64,000 nt of DNA from JAVJUS01 sp040220455 (lineage in GTDB: Bacteria; Pseudomonadota; Alphaproteobacteria; DSM-16000; Inquilinaceae): NCBI GenBank assembly GCA_040220455.1, contig JAVJUS010000005.1, forward strand, positions 1 through 64,000, written 5' to 3'. This document shows positions 26,411-34,766 of this stretch, in pieces (within the stretch, counting starts at the first letter, position 1; each line of letters begins with the position of its first letter). A program made the translations under genes and the position numbers. Below the pieces are notes generated by a model. That model was given only the letters and a program-made list of their open reading frames with translations. It did not search any database and was not told the DNA's origin.

Positions 26411-26580
26411 CTCGTCGGGGTGCCCCAGCCAGGGGCTGAGAGGCGGTATGGCCCGCCAACCCGTCGAACCTGATCCGGTTCGCACCGGCGTAGGGACACG
26501 AGCGCGATCGCCCTCCCGCTGATCCGTCAGGGCGATCGTAAGGCTCCAGCCCCTCCCGGTGCCCATGGGAGGGGGAGCCG
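26411..26580 (+). promoter_or_regulatory. TPP riboswitch with SD-sequestering platform
   Basis: The aptamer spans 26411-26502. P1 pairs CTCGT with ACGAG, and the conserved segments GGGGTGCC, GGCTGAGAGG, ACCCGTCGAACCTGATC and ACCGGCGTAGGGA are all present. A 10-bp perfect hairpin follows (26505-26514 with 26529-26538). A second hairpin (26542-26557 with 26567-26579) buries the GGGAGGGGGAG ribosome-binding site of the TRAP-type gene. This implies translational shut-off when thiamine pyrophosphate is abundant. Confidence 0.93.
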
Positions 26581-26581
26581 C

Positions 26582-27727
26582 ATGATCCGCACCCGCCACG
26601 ACACCACGACCACCGACGTCCGAACTCGGACCGGCCTCGGCCGACGCGGCGCGCTCAAGGCCGCCGGCGGCGGCCTGCTGGCCGGCGGGGCCGCGGCCGT
26701 CTCGGCGCCCAACCTGGCGCGGGGCGCGACGCGCTGGCGCATGGTGACGTCCTGGCCCAAGGGCTCCGCCGGACCGGGCGACAGCGCCGAGCGCGTCGCC
26801 GCGCGCATCGGCGCCATGAGCGGCGGCCGGCTGACCGTCGACGTCTACGGCGCGGGCGAGCTTGTCCCCGCCTTCGAGGTCTTCGACGCGGTTGCCGACG
26901 GCAGCGCGGAGATGGCCCACACGGCTTCGGTCTACTGGACCGGCAAGGCGCCGGCGGCGGCCTTCTACACCACCGTGCCCTTCGGCCTGACGCCGCGCGA
27001 GCATGCCGCCTGGCTCGCCCATGGCGGCGGCCAGGCGCTCTGGGACCGGCTCTACGAGCCCTTCGGCATCAAGCCCTTCGCCGCCGGCAACACCGGCACC
27101 CACATGGCCGGTTGGTTCAACGCGCCGATCGAGGGGCCGTCGGATCTGGAGGGCCTGCGCGTGCGCATCGTCGGGCTGGGCGGGGAGATCCTGCGCCGCA
27201 TGGGCGCCGCGCCGGTCACCCTGCCGGCGGGGGAGATCTTCGGCGCGCTGCAGTCGGGCGCCATCGACGGGGCGGAGTTCCTGGGGCCCTGGATCGATTC
27301 GGCCTTCGGCTTCCAGAAGGCGGCCTCGGTCTATCACTGGCCCGGCTGGTCGAAGCCCAACGGCACCGGCGAGGCCCTGGTGGGCATGGACGCCTGGAAC
27401 GCGCTCGACGCCGACCTGAAGCGCATCGTCGCCGAGGCCTGCGCGGCCGAAGCCGCCGAGGGCCTGGCCGAGGCCGACCGGCAGAACGCCGCCGCGCTCG
27501 ACCGGCTGATCTCGGAGACCGACATCGCGCTCCGACGCCTGCCGGCCGAGGTGATCGGGCGCGCCCGCGTGCTGGCCGAGGAGGTGCTGGTCGACAGCCT
27601 CGACGACGACCCGCTGTCGGTCGAGATCCGCGAGTCCTACATGGCCTTTCGTGCCGAGGCGGCGGCCTGGTCGCGGGTCGGCCCGCAGGCCGCCCTGCGC
27701 ACCCGCGATCCGGCCGACGCGGGATGA
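26582..27727 (+). CDS. TRAP-type solute-binding protein (DctP family) in a thiamine operon
   Basis: A 381-residue periplasmic receptor. A twin-arginine signal is visible near residue 20 (LGRRGALKAAGGG), with cleavage expected near NLARGA. The mature protein reads TRWRMVTSWPKGS, then AGELVPAFEVFDAV, AAFYTTVPFGLTPRE and MRRMGA-like and IDGAEFLGPW blocks, all of the TakP-like TRAP receptor group, whose known members bind keto acids. It is the first gene of the TPP-riboswitch operon, and its stop overlaps the ABC ATPase gene by 4 bases. No DctQ or DctM membrane genes are present, so it is an orphan. It may deliver a ligand to the ABC permease or serve another role; both are inference. Confidence 0.85.
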   Translation: MIRTRHDTTTTDVRTRTGLGRRGALKAAGGGLLAGGAAAVSAPNLARGATRWRMVTSWPKGSAGPGDSAERVAARIGAMSGGRLTVDVYGAGELVPAFEVFDAVADGSAEMAHTASVYWTGKAPAAAFYTTVPFGLTPREHAAWLAHGGGQALWDRLYEPFGIKPFAAGNTGTHMAGWFNAPIEGPSDLEGLRVRIVGLGGEILRRMGAAPVTLPAGEIFGALQSGAIDGAEFLGPWIDSAFGFQKAASVYHWPGWSKPNGTGEALVGMDAWNALDADLKRIVAEACAAEAAEGLAEADRQNAAALDRLISETDIALRRLPAEVIGRARVLAEEVLVDSLDDDPLSVEIRESYMAFRAEAAAWSRVGPQAALRTRDPADAG

Positions 27728-28518
27728 GCCGCGCGGGAGACGGGGGCCCGGCCACCGCGCCGGGCCTGACCGTCCGGAACGCCCGCCTGACGCTGGACGG
27801 CGTGCGCGTGCTCGACGGGCTCGACCTGCGCCTCGAGCCGGGGAGCTGGACCTGCCTGCTGGGTCCCAGCGGCGTGGGCAAGACGAGCCTGCTGCGCTTG
27901 GTCGCCGGGCTGATCGGCCCGCCGGAGGCCGAGGGCGCGGTGCTGGCCGATGACGGCCGGCCGGTCGCCGGTCGCCTCGCCTGGATGGCCCAGACCGACG
28001 CCCTGCTGCCCTGGCTGAGCGCGCGGGAGAACGTGCGCCTGGGCGCGCGCCTGCGCCGGGAGCCGGCGGCGGCCGGGCGCGAGCGGGCCGACGCCCTGCT
28101 CGCCCGCGTCGGCCTGGCCGACCGGGCCGACGCCCTGCCCCGCGCCCTGTCCGGCGGTATGCGCCAGCGCGTGGCGCTCGCCCGCACGCTGATGGAGGAC
28201 CGGCCCTTCGTCCTGCTCGACGAGCCGTTCTCCGCCCTCGACGCGGTGACGCGCCATGCCCTCCAGGCCGAGGCGGCGCGGCTGCTCGCCGGCCGGACGG
28301 TCCTGCTGGTCACCCACGACCCGATGGAGGCGCTGCGCCTGGGCCACCGCATCCTGGTGCTGACGGGCGCGCCGGCCCGCCTGGCCGAGCCGCTGGTGCC
28401 CGACGGCCCGCCGCCGCGCGCGCCGGACGATCCGTCGGTCGTGACCCGTCACGGCGCCCTGCTCGACCGGCTCGCCGGCGTCGGCGAGGCGACCGAGACG
28501 GCGGAGGCGGGGGCGTGA
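27724..28518 (+). CDS. thiZ: ABC transporter ATPase, ThiZ-like
   Basis: Cytoplasmic ATPase of a pyrimidine-precursor importer, 264 residues. Walker A is GPSGVGKTS, the ABC signature LSGGMRQRV, Walker B FVLLDEPFSALD and the H-loop LLVTHDP. It belongs to the nitrate/taurine/HMP importer group. The ATG overlaps the TRAP-type gene stop and its own TGA overlaps the permease GTG. Substrate is inferred from the TPP riboswitch and the ThiY-like receptor gene. Confidence 0.85.
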   Translation: MSRAGDGGPATAPGLTVRNARLTLDGVRVLDGLDLRLEPGSWTCLLGPSGVGKTSLLRLVAGLIGPPEAEGAVLADDGRPVAGRLAWMAQTDALLPWLSARENVRLGARLRREPAAAGRERADALLARVGLADRADALPRALSGGMRQRVALARTLMEDRPFVLLDEPFSALDAVTRHALQAEAARLLAGRTVLLVTHDPMEALRLGHRILVLTGAPARLAEPLVPDGPPPRAPDDPSVVTRHGALLDRLAGVGEATETAEAGA

Positions 28519-29354
28519 GCCGGCTCCTGCGCATCGCGGCGATCGCCCTTGGCCTGCTCGCCGCCTGGGAGGTCCTGGTCCGCGCGACCGGCGTGCCGCC
28601 CTTCATCCTGCCGGGGCCGAGCGCCGTCGCCGCCGCGCTGGTCGACCGGCCCGGCGTGCTGCTGCGCCACGGCGCGATCACGGGGCTGGAGATCGTGCTG
28701 GGCCTCTTGCTCGGCACCCTGCTGGGCGGGGCGAGCGCGCTCGCCATGGCGGCGTTCCGGCCCGTGCGGCGCTGGCTGATGCCCGTGCTGGTGATCAGCC
28801 AGGCCCTGCCGGTCTTCGCGCTGGCGCCGGTCCTGGTGCTCTGGCTCGGCTACGGGCTCGGCTCCAAGGTCGCCATGGCGACGCTGATCATCTTCTTCCC
28901 CGTCGCCTCGGCCCTGCATGACGGGCTGAGGCGGACCGACCCCGCCTGGCTCGACCTCGCCCGGACGCTGGGCGCGGACCGCCGCGCGACCCTGCTCCAG
29001 ATCCGCCTGCCCGCCGCCCTGCCCGCCTTCGGCTCCGGCCTGCGCGTCGCCGCCGCGGTGGCGCCGATCGGCGCGGTGGTGGGGGAATGGGTCGGCGCCT
29101 CCCAGGGGCTCGGATACCTGATGCTCCAGGCCAACGCCCGCATGCAGGTCGACCGCATGTTCGCCGGCCTGCTCGTCCTCGCCGTCCTGTCCGTCGGCCT
29201 GTTCTTCCTTGTCGACGCCGCCGTGCGCCGGCTGACGCGCTGGGACGCCGACAGCGACGCCGAGGCCGACGTGACGCCGCCGGCCTCGGAGCCGGCCTCG
29301 CCCCATCACCATCGCGCGACATCCCCCCCGAAACGACAGGGAGAGACCCCATGA
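28515..29354 (+). CDS. thiX: ABC transporter permease, ThiX-like
   Basis: Inner-membrane permease of 279 residues with about six hydrophobic helices. The coupling motif region reads LARTLGADRRATLLQIRLPAA, the EAA loop of this group. VGEWVGASQGLGYLM follows as in SsuC/ThiX proteins. The start is GTG within GTGA, overlapping the ATPase stop. The C-terminal ~40 residues are hydrophilic and His/Pro-rich (ASPHHHRATSPPKR), not typical of the family. Confidence 0.85.
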   Translation: MSRLLRIAAIALGLLAAWEVLVRATGVPPFILPGPSAVAAALVDRPGVLLRHGAITGLEIVLGLLLGTLLGGASALAMAAFRPVRRWLMPVLVISQALPVFALAPVLVLWLGYGLGSKVAMATLIIFFPVASALHDGLRRTDPAWLDLARTLGADRRATLLQIRLPAALPAFGSGLRVAAAVAPIGAVVGEWVGASQGLGYLMLQANARMQVDRMFAGLLVLAVLSVGLFFLVDAAVRRLTRWDADSDAEADVTPPASEPASPHHHRATSPPKRQGETP

Positions 29355-30313
29355 GCCGTTCCGGCCATCGCCTCGCGACCGCCTGCCTCGCCGCCCTCGC
29401 CATCGCCCCGGCGACGGCGACGGCCCAGGACGACGACACGCTGACCGTGATCCTGGACTGGTTCGTCAATCCGGACCACGCGCCGCTGATCGTGGCGCAG
29501 GAGAACGGCTATTTCGCCGAGGAAGGCCTGGAGGTCGAGCTGATCGCCCCGGCCGACCCGAACGACCCGCCCAAGCTGGTCGCCGCCGGCGAGGCCGACA
29601 TCGCCGTCACCTACCAGCCGAACCTGCATCTCCAGGTCGACCAGGGCCTGCCGCTGACGCGCATCGGCACGCTGGTCGCCACGCCGCTCAACAGCCTCGT
29701 CACGCTGGCCGACGGGCCGGTCGAGGGCCTGGCCGACCTGGACGGCGCGCGCATCGGCTATTCCGTGGGCGGCTTCGAGGAGACGCTGCTGGAGGCGATG
29801 ATGGCCGATGCCGGGGTCGACTTCGGCGGCATCGAGCTGGTCAACGTCAACTGGGCGCTGTCGGGCAGCCTGCTGGCCGGCCGGGTCGACGCGGTGATCG
29901 GGGCGTTCCGGAACTTCGAGCTCAACCAGCTCGAGCTCGAGGAGCGGCCGGGCCGCGCCTTCTACCCCGAGGAGCACGGCGTGCCGGCCTATGACGAGCT
30001 GATCTATGTCGCGCGCAACGACGCGCTGGACGACCCGCGCCTGGTCCGCTTCCTGGCGGCCGTGGAGCGCGGCGTGATCGAGGTGGTCAACCACCCAGAG
30101 GCGACGCTGGAGACCTTCCTGGCGACCGATCCGGAACTCGACACGCCGCTCAACCGCATGGCCTGGGTCGACACCCTGCCCCGCCTGGCGCTGGCGCCCG
30201 CGGCACTCGACCAGGGCCGCTACGCCCGGTTCGCCGCGTTCCTGGCCGAGTCCGGCATGATCGACCCGCCGCCGCCGGTCGGAACCTACGCCGTCGACCT
30301 GGGCGCGGAGTGA
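29351..30313 (+). CDS. thiY: ThiY-like substrate-binding protein
   Basis: Periplasmic receptor of 320 residues for thiamine pyrimidine precursors (formylaminopyrimidine or HMP in characterised relatives). A signal peptide ends near ATATAQ. The mature start LTVILDWFVNPDHAPLIVAQ is the ThiY/NMT1 signature, followed by GYFAEEGLEVELI, DPPKLVAAGEADIAVTYQ and IGYSVGGFEE. It overlaps the permease gene by 4 bases and ends the operon. A REP-like unit starts two bases after its stop codon. Confidence 0.88.
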   Translation: MSRSGHRLATACLAALAIAPATATAQDDDTLTVILDWFVNPDHAPLIVAQENGYFAEEGLEVELIAPADPNDPPKLVAAGEADIAVTYQPNLHLQVDQGLPLTRIGTLVATPLNSLVTLADGPVEGLADLDGARIGYSVGGFEETLLEAMMADAGVDFGGIELVNVNWALSGSLLAGRVDAVIGAFRNFELNQLELEERPGRAFYPEEHGVPAYDELIYVARNDALDDPRLVRFLAAVERGVIEVVNHPEATLETFLATDPELDTPLNRMAWVDTLPRLALAPAALDQGRYARFAAFLAESGMIDPPPPVGTYAVDLGAE

Positions 30314-30314
30314 C

Positions 30315-30483
30315 CGTAGGTCGGTCGAGCGAAGCGAGCCCGACGGGGGCGCCCGCTCCGACGCCGGCGCCATGTCTATACGTCGCACCGGCCCGTAGGT
30401 CGGTCGAGCGCCAGCGAGCCCGACATTGACGACGGTCGGCCCGGTCCGTGCCTGTCGGGTTCGCTTCGCTCAACCGACCTACG
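30315..30483. repeat. Three REP-like units after thiY
   Basis: Two plus units (30315-30344 and 30394-30425) and one minus unit (30453-30483) lie in the 389-base spacer after the TPP operon. All carry GTAGGTCGG and end AGCCCGAC or equivalents. The rest of the spacer to 30702 holds no gene; the last part has a good Shine-Dalgarno for the next gene. Confidence 0.8.
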
Positions 30484-30702
30484 CCTACCTCCTCCGGGGC
30501 ATACCCTTTCCGTGTCGCGCGGATTCACGGAACGGTCACCTTCCGTCCTGCAATTTCCGTTGTGCCCCTCGGGGTCCTGTGCCAGCCTACCTTATCGAGT
30601 GCTCGCACACGGTCAGCCTACCAGATATCGATTCGCGTCCAGATATCGACACGGGCGAGATCTGGTGTCGGTCGATCCGACGAACCGCACGACGGAGGAT
30701 GC

Positions 30703-31218
30703 ATGACATCCGGCATGCGCACGGCCCTCGCCGATTCGCGGTCCACGACCCGGAACCCGCTCGATCTGCTGCAGGAGATCGTGGAAGCCCACGAATGGGC
30801 CTTCGAGCGCTCCGGCCGGGACGAGCTGGTGATCGAGGTCGGCGGCCGCTGGGCCGACTACCGCCTCTACTTCGCCTGGGAAGACGCGGTCTCGGCGCTG
30901 CAGTTCGCCTGCCAGGTGGACATGAAGGTGCCCTCGGCGTCCAAGCTCGGGTTCTACGAGCTCCTCGGCCTGGTCAACGAGCGGCTGTGGCTGGGCCATT
31001 TCGACCTCGATTCGGACGAGCGCGCGCCGACCTTCCGGCACACCCAGCTCCTGCGCGGCGCCCAGGGCGCCAGCGTCGAGCAGCTGGAAGACCTGATCGA
31101 CGTCGCCCTGACCGAGTGCGAGAAGTACTATCCGGCCTTCCAGTTCTCCATCTGGGGCGGCAAGTCCGGCCCCGAGGCGATCGCCGCGGCGATCCTCGAG
31201 ACCGTGGCCGAGGCCTGA
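30703..31218 (+). CDS. YbjN-domain protein
   Basis: A 171-residue protein of the YbjN family, which has a secretion-chaperone-like fold; function is unclear although YbjN affects motility and stress responses in E. coli. Recognisable blocks are GRWADYRLYFAWEDAV, LGFYELLGLVNERLWLGHFD and FQFSIWGGKS. CGGAGG lies 4 bases before the ATG at 30703, so a longer upstream reading is not needed. It precedes proC by 84 bases on the same strand, an arrangement common in alphaproteobacteria. Confidence 0.85.
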   Translation: MTSGMRTALADSRSTTRNPLDLLQEIVEAHEWAFERSGRDELVIEVGGRWADYRLYFAWEDAVSALQFACQVDMKVPSASKLGFYELLGLVNERLWLGHFDLDSDERAPTFRHTQLLRGAQGASVEQLEDLIDVALTECEKYYPAFQFSIWGGKSGPEAIAAAILETVAEA

Positions 31219-31302
31219 TCCCCGGGAAAGCCCACTCGATCCGGGAGGGCGCCAACGCGCAGGGCTTGACCGCCCGTGCCCGGCCCGGCTAGCTCGACGG
31301 CC

Positions 31303-32121
31303 ATGGTTCAGGATCTTCTCCTCATCGGCTGCGGCAAGATGGGCGGCGCGCTGCTGACCGGCTGGCTCGCCGCCGACCTGGTCGAGCGTGTGGTGGTCGT
31401 CGAGCCTTCCGAGGCCGGGCTTCCGGCCGGCCTGGGCGACGATCCCCGCGTCACCCACCTGCGCGACGCCGACGCCCTGCCCGACGACGCGGCGCCGGCG
31501 ATCGCCGTGCTGGCGGTCAAGCCGCAGAGGATGGAGGACGTGATCCCCGTCTGCCGGCGCCTCGCCGACAGGGGCACCTGCTTCCTGTCGATCGCTGCGG
31601 GCAAGACGCTGGCCTGGTTCGAGGATCGTATCGGCGCGGACGCCGCGATCGTGCGCGCCATGCCGAACACCCCGGCGGCGATCAGCCGCGGCGTCACGGC
31701 GCTGGTCGCCAATACACGCACCCCGGTCGAGCGGCTGGACGCCTGCGAGCGCCTGATGGCGGCGGTCGGCACGGTCGAGCGGCTCGACGACGAGGGGCTG
31801 ATGGACGCGGTGACCGCGGTCTCGGGTGGCGGGCCGGCCTATACCTTCCTGCTGATCGAGGCACTGGCCCATGCCGGCGCCGAGGCCGGCCTGCCGCCGG
31901 ACATGGCGGCCCGTCTCGCCCGGCGCACCGTGATCGGCGCCGGCGCGCTGGCGGAAGAGAGCCCGGACGAGCCTGCGATCCTGCGCCGCAACGTGACGAG
32001 CCCGGGTGGCGTCACCGAGGCGGCGCTGGGCGTTCTGATGGCGGAGAACGACGGCGTCGGCCCGCTGTTCGACCGGGCGATCGCCGCCGCCGTGGCGCGA
32101 TCGCGCGCCCTGGGCGAGTGA
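31303..32121 (+). CDS. proC: Pyrroline-5-carboxylate reductase
   Basis: Last step of proline synthesis. 272 residues. The NADPH loop is LLIGCGKMGGALLTGW, and VLAVKPQRMEDVIP and MPNTPAAISRGVTAL are core motifs. The signature block near the end is TSPGGVTEAALGVL. The ATG at 31303 gives the usual N-terminus; a GTG at 31276 would add nine residues. It lies downstream of the ybjN-like gene and is followed by a TetR gene. Confidence 0.95.
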   Translation: MVQDLLLIGCGKMGGALLTGWLAADLVERVVVVEPSEAGLPAGLGDDPRVTHLRDADALPDDAAPAIAVLAVKPQRMEDVIPVCRRLADRGTCFLSIAAGKTLAWFEDRIGADAAIVRAMPNTPAAISRGVTALVANTRTPVERLDACERLMAAVGTVERLDDEGLMDAVTAVSGGGPAYTFLLIEALAHAGAEAGLPPDMAARLARRTVIGAGALAEESPDEPAILRRNVTSPGGVTEAALGVLMAENDGVGPLFDRAIAAAVARSRALGE

Positions 32122-32243
32122 GCGGCAGCCGGGCCGGACGCGCCCCTCGCTCGGGTCGGTCGACGATCGCCGGGTTTGGCAAGACCGGGGCCCGGCCCTA
32201 AGTTACGGGGATATCCGGCAACCCGCAGCGGCGGACGGTCCCG

Positions 32244-32936
32244 ATGGTCAAGAAAGCCGACATTCCCTTTCACCTGCTGCGCACCGCGCTCGACATCGCC
32301 GCCGAGAGCGGCTGGGACGCGGTCGGGCCACACGCCGTGGCGGAGCGCGCCGGCGTCGACCTGGTCGAGGTCTATCGTCACTATCCCGACCGCGACGCCT
32401 TCCTGACCGGCCTGTCGCGCTGGGTCGACGAGCAGATGCTGAGCCGCGCCGACGTGGAGGAGAGCGAGGCGCCGCGCGACCGCCTGTTCGAAGTGATGAT
32501 GAGCCGCTTCGACGCGCTGGGCGAGATGCGCGAGGGCGTCATCGCCGTGCTCGACGGTTTGCGGCGGGATCCGGCGGGCGCCGCCCGCCTCCTGCCGGCG
32601 GTCGAGCGCTCGATGCGCTGGGCGCTCGAAGCCGCGGGCATGCCGCCGCAAGGCCTGATCGGCCGGGCGAAGGTCAAGGCCCTGGGGTTGATCTACCTGG
32701 ATCTGCTGCGCACCTGGAGTCGGGACGACAGCCCCGACCTGGCTCACACGATGAAGGCCGTGGACAAGCGCCTGAACCAGGCCGAGCAGTTCGCCAACAC
32801 CTTCGAGCGGCGCGCGCCCGGTCGGCGCCGGGGTGGCGAGGCGGGGCCGGCGCCCGACGGCGAGCCGGCGGAGCCGCCAAGCGCCGAAACGGATGGATCG
32901 GCCGGTCGGGCCAGCGAAGCCGGGCCGCTCGGCTGA
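32244..32936 (+). CDS. TetR-family regulator
   Basis: A 230-residue protein. The N-terminal helix-turn-helix is visible in LDIAAESGWDAVGPHAVAER and VDLVEVYRHYPDRDAFL, the TetR pattern. The ligand domain includes RFDALGEMREGVIAVLDGL. The last ~45 residues are low-complexity and rich in Pro, Glu and Gly (AGPAPDGEPAEPP), probably disordered. The gene lies between proC and a phasin gene. It may control the phasin; no inverted repeat linked to it was identified. Confidence 0.8.
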   Translation: MVKKADIPFHLLRTALDIAAESGWDAVGPHAVAERAGVDLVEVYRHYPDRDAFLTGLSRWVDEQMLSRADVEESEAPRDRLFEVMMSRFDALGEMREGVIAVLDGLRRDPAGAARLLPAVERSMRWALEAAGMPPQGLIGRAKVKALGLIYLDLLRTWSRDDSPDLAHTMKAVDKRLNQAEQFANTFERRAPGRRRGGEAGPAPDGEPAEPPSAETDGSAGRASEAGPLG

Positions 32937-33050
32937 TCCTTCGAAGACGTCATGTTGCGGCGCACAATGGACGTTGACTCGACCCTGACGGGCGCGCAGT
33001 GTGACGGTCGTGTTCGGGGGAACACCTCGCGGAACTCGGGAGTAGACGCG

Positions 33051-33488
33051 ATGGCGACCAAGCAGCAGCAGTCCAATCCGTTCTGGGACATGGACTTCAC
33101 CAAGATGATGGCCGAATACAAGGTGCCCGGCATGGACATGGACGCCATTATGGCGGCCCAGCGCAAGAACTTCGAAGCGCTGACCCAGGCCAATCGGCTC
33201 GCTTACGAGGGGATGCAGGCTGTCGCCACGCGCCAGGCGGAGATCCTGCGCGGCGCGATGGACGAGATGTCCGCGTCGATGCGCGAGATGATGGCCTCCG
33301 GCGCGCCGGAGGAGAAGGTCTCCCGTCAGGCCGACCTGATGCGCGACCAGTTCGAGAAGGCGATCGCCAATATGCGCGAGCTGTCGGAGATGATCGCCAA
33401 GTCGAACACCGAGGCGGCGGACGTCATCAACCAGCGCATCGCCGCCCAGATCGACGAAATGAAATCGATCGCCAAGCAGCAGAAGTAG
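33051..33488 (+). CDS. Phasin family protein 1
   Basis: A 145-residue, mostly helical protein expected to coat polyhydroxyalkanoate granules. FTKMMAEYKVPGMDMDAIMAAQ near the start, split here as read, and NFEALTQANRLAYEGM are classic phasin blocks; the rest is amphipathic helix rich in Met, Gln and Glu. A small TGCG-G-CGCA palindrome lies about 90 bases upstream (32956-32964). A strong terminator follows the gene. A second phasin lies at 45849-46409. Confidence 0.88.
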   Translation: MATKQQQSNPFWDMDFTKMMAEYKVPGMDMDAIMAAQRKNFEALTQANRLAYEGMQAVATRQAEILRGAMDEMSASMREMMASGAPEEKVSRQADLMRDQFEKAIANMRELSEMIAKSNTEAADVINQRIAAQIDEMKSIAKQQK

Positions 33489-33539
33489 ATCGCCACGCCT
33501 TTCCGGGCCTTGGCCCGGGAGAGGGTGACGCGACGAATG

Positions 33540-33569
33540 AGGGCCGCTCCCGAGGGGGCGGCCCTTTTT
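33540..33569 (+). terminator. Rho-independent terminator after phasin 1
   Basis: An 8-bp perfect stem (AGGGCCGC with GCGGCCCT, 33540-33547 and 33558-33565) is followed by TTTTC. Confidence 0.88.
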
Positions 33570-33617
33570 CTCGCAACACCGGATACCGGCGCGGTTGCCG
33601 GCCGCCCAGGCTTGCCC

Positions 33618-33899
33618 TCAGGCCGCGCCGGCGTCCAGGCCGCCGCCGGGCCAGGAGCGCTGGACCTCGCCCGGGCCGCCCAGATCCTCGTATTCCCGGC
33701 GGTCGAGCAGGACCGAGCAGGAGACCGTGCGCCGCTCGTGCCGGTCGTCGATGGCGCGCAGCTTGGCATGCGGCAGGCCCTCGATGTCGGCCACCACGGC
33801 GTCGACTTCCCAGACATGCCCCCAGCGCTTGCGGGCGCGGAAGCGCTGGCCGGCCCGGACCGTTCGCTCGGCCCGGGCCGCTCGTTCGGTGTGTGCCAT
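33618..33899 (-). CDS. Small conserved protein
   Basis: A 93-residue soluble protein, convergent with the phasin gene. The core GQRFRARKRWGHVWEVDAVV and LPHAKLRAIDDRHERRTVSC reads like a small beta-barrel, SH3-type fold seen in hypothetical proteins of alphaproteobacteria. The C-terminus is Gly/Ala-rich. No catalytic motif is seen and I do not assign a function. ATG at 33899 follows GGAAACGAACG-type sequence upstream. Confidence 0.65.
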   Translation of the reverse strand: MAHTERAARAERTVRAGQRFRARKRWGHVWEVDAVVADIEGLPHAKLRAIDDRHERRTVSCSVLLDRREYEDLGGPGEVQRSWPGGGLDAGAA

Positions 33900-34154
33900 G
33901 ACGCGTTCGTTTCCTTTCGGATGCCGCTTTCCGGGGCGCCCCGGCGACCCGCCCGCGCGCCCCGATGGTTCATCCGATGTTAACCATGTCTGCCCGACGC
34001 GCGAGTCCGGTCACAGAAATCTCACAGCGTCCCTACCGGTAGGACACGTCGCCGGGTCCGCGCGTCGACAGGCTTTTGCGCCGGGCCGGCCTCGCCTATG
34101 GTGCGCGCCGCCGGGCCCCCGGCCTTATCCGACACCCTGACGCCAGAGGACCCC

Positions 34155-34619
34155 ATGGCCGGAAAGATCGAGAGCCGCCTTGCCGAGCTGGGCATCACCC
34201 TGCCCGCCGCCACCGCCCCGGCGGCGAACTACGTGCCGTTCGTGTTCACCGGCAACCAACTCTGGGTGTCGGGCCAGATCCCGATGATCGACGGCAACAT
34301 GCCGTACAAGGGGCGGCTCGGCGACTCGGTCCCGCTGGAGGACGGCCAGGCCGCCGCGCGGCTCTGCGCGCTCAATATCGTGGCCCAGGTCAAGGAAGCC
34401 ACCGGCGACCTGGACCGGGTGGCGCGCTTCGTCAAGCTGGTCGGCTTCGTCAACACCGCGCCCGGCTTCGGCGACCAGCCCAAGGTGGTCAATGGCGCGT
34501 CCGACACGATCGTCGAGATCTTCGGCGACAAGGGGCGCCACGCCCGCTCCGCCGTCGGCGTCGCCGGCCTGCCCTTCGACGTGGCGGTCGAGGTCGAGGC
34601 GGTGGTCGAGCTGGCCTGA
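34155..34619 (+). CDS. RidA/YjgF family protein
   Basis: 154 residues. RidA-type enamine/imine deaminases trim reactive 2-aminoacrylate. VFTGNQLWVSGQIPMIDG, ALNIVAQVKEATGDLDRV and the late ARSAVGVAGLPFDVAVEVEA are family blocks. The arginine in HARSAVGV sits where RidA has its substrate-binding Arg. This longer form (the second RidA subfamily with an N-terminal LAELGITLP) is common in alphaproteobacteria. A 14-bp palindrome (34654-34667) lies shortly after its stop. Confidence 0.9.
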   Translation: MAGKIESRLAELGITLPAATAPAANYVPFVFTGNQLWVSGQIPMIDGNMPYKGRLGDSVPLEDGQAAARLCALNIVAQVKEATGDLDRVARFVKLVGFVNTAPGFGDQPKVVNGASDTIVEIFGDKGRHARSAVGVAGLPFDVAVEVEAVVELA

Positions 34620-34766
34620 CGACCGGCGGGCCGGGCGGTTCGCGGCCCGTCGAGAAGGGGCCCCTTCCGCCCGCTTGCCGGCGGGCCTGAACGACGCCAC
34701 CTTGCTTGTTGCGCGCCGCCCCATGCGGGCTCGGCGCTCGCGTTCCTGGCGACCCGGGAGGGGCCC

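Noticed and set aside
34654..34667. Perfect 14-bp palindrome GAAGGGGCCCCTTC after ridA as a terminator
   Set aside because: It has no loop or T-run; it may be chance in GC-rich DNA.
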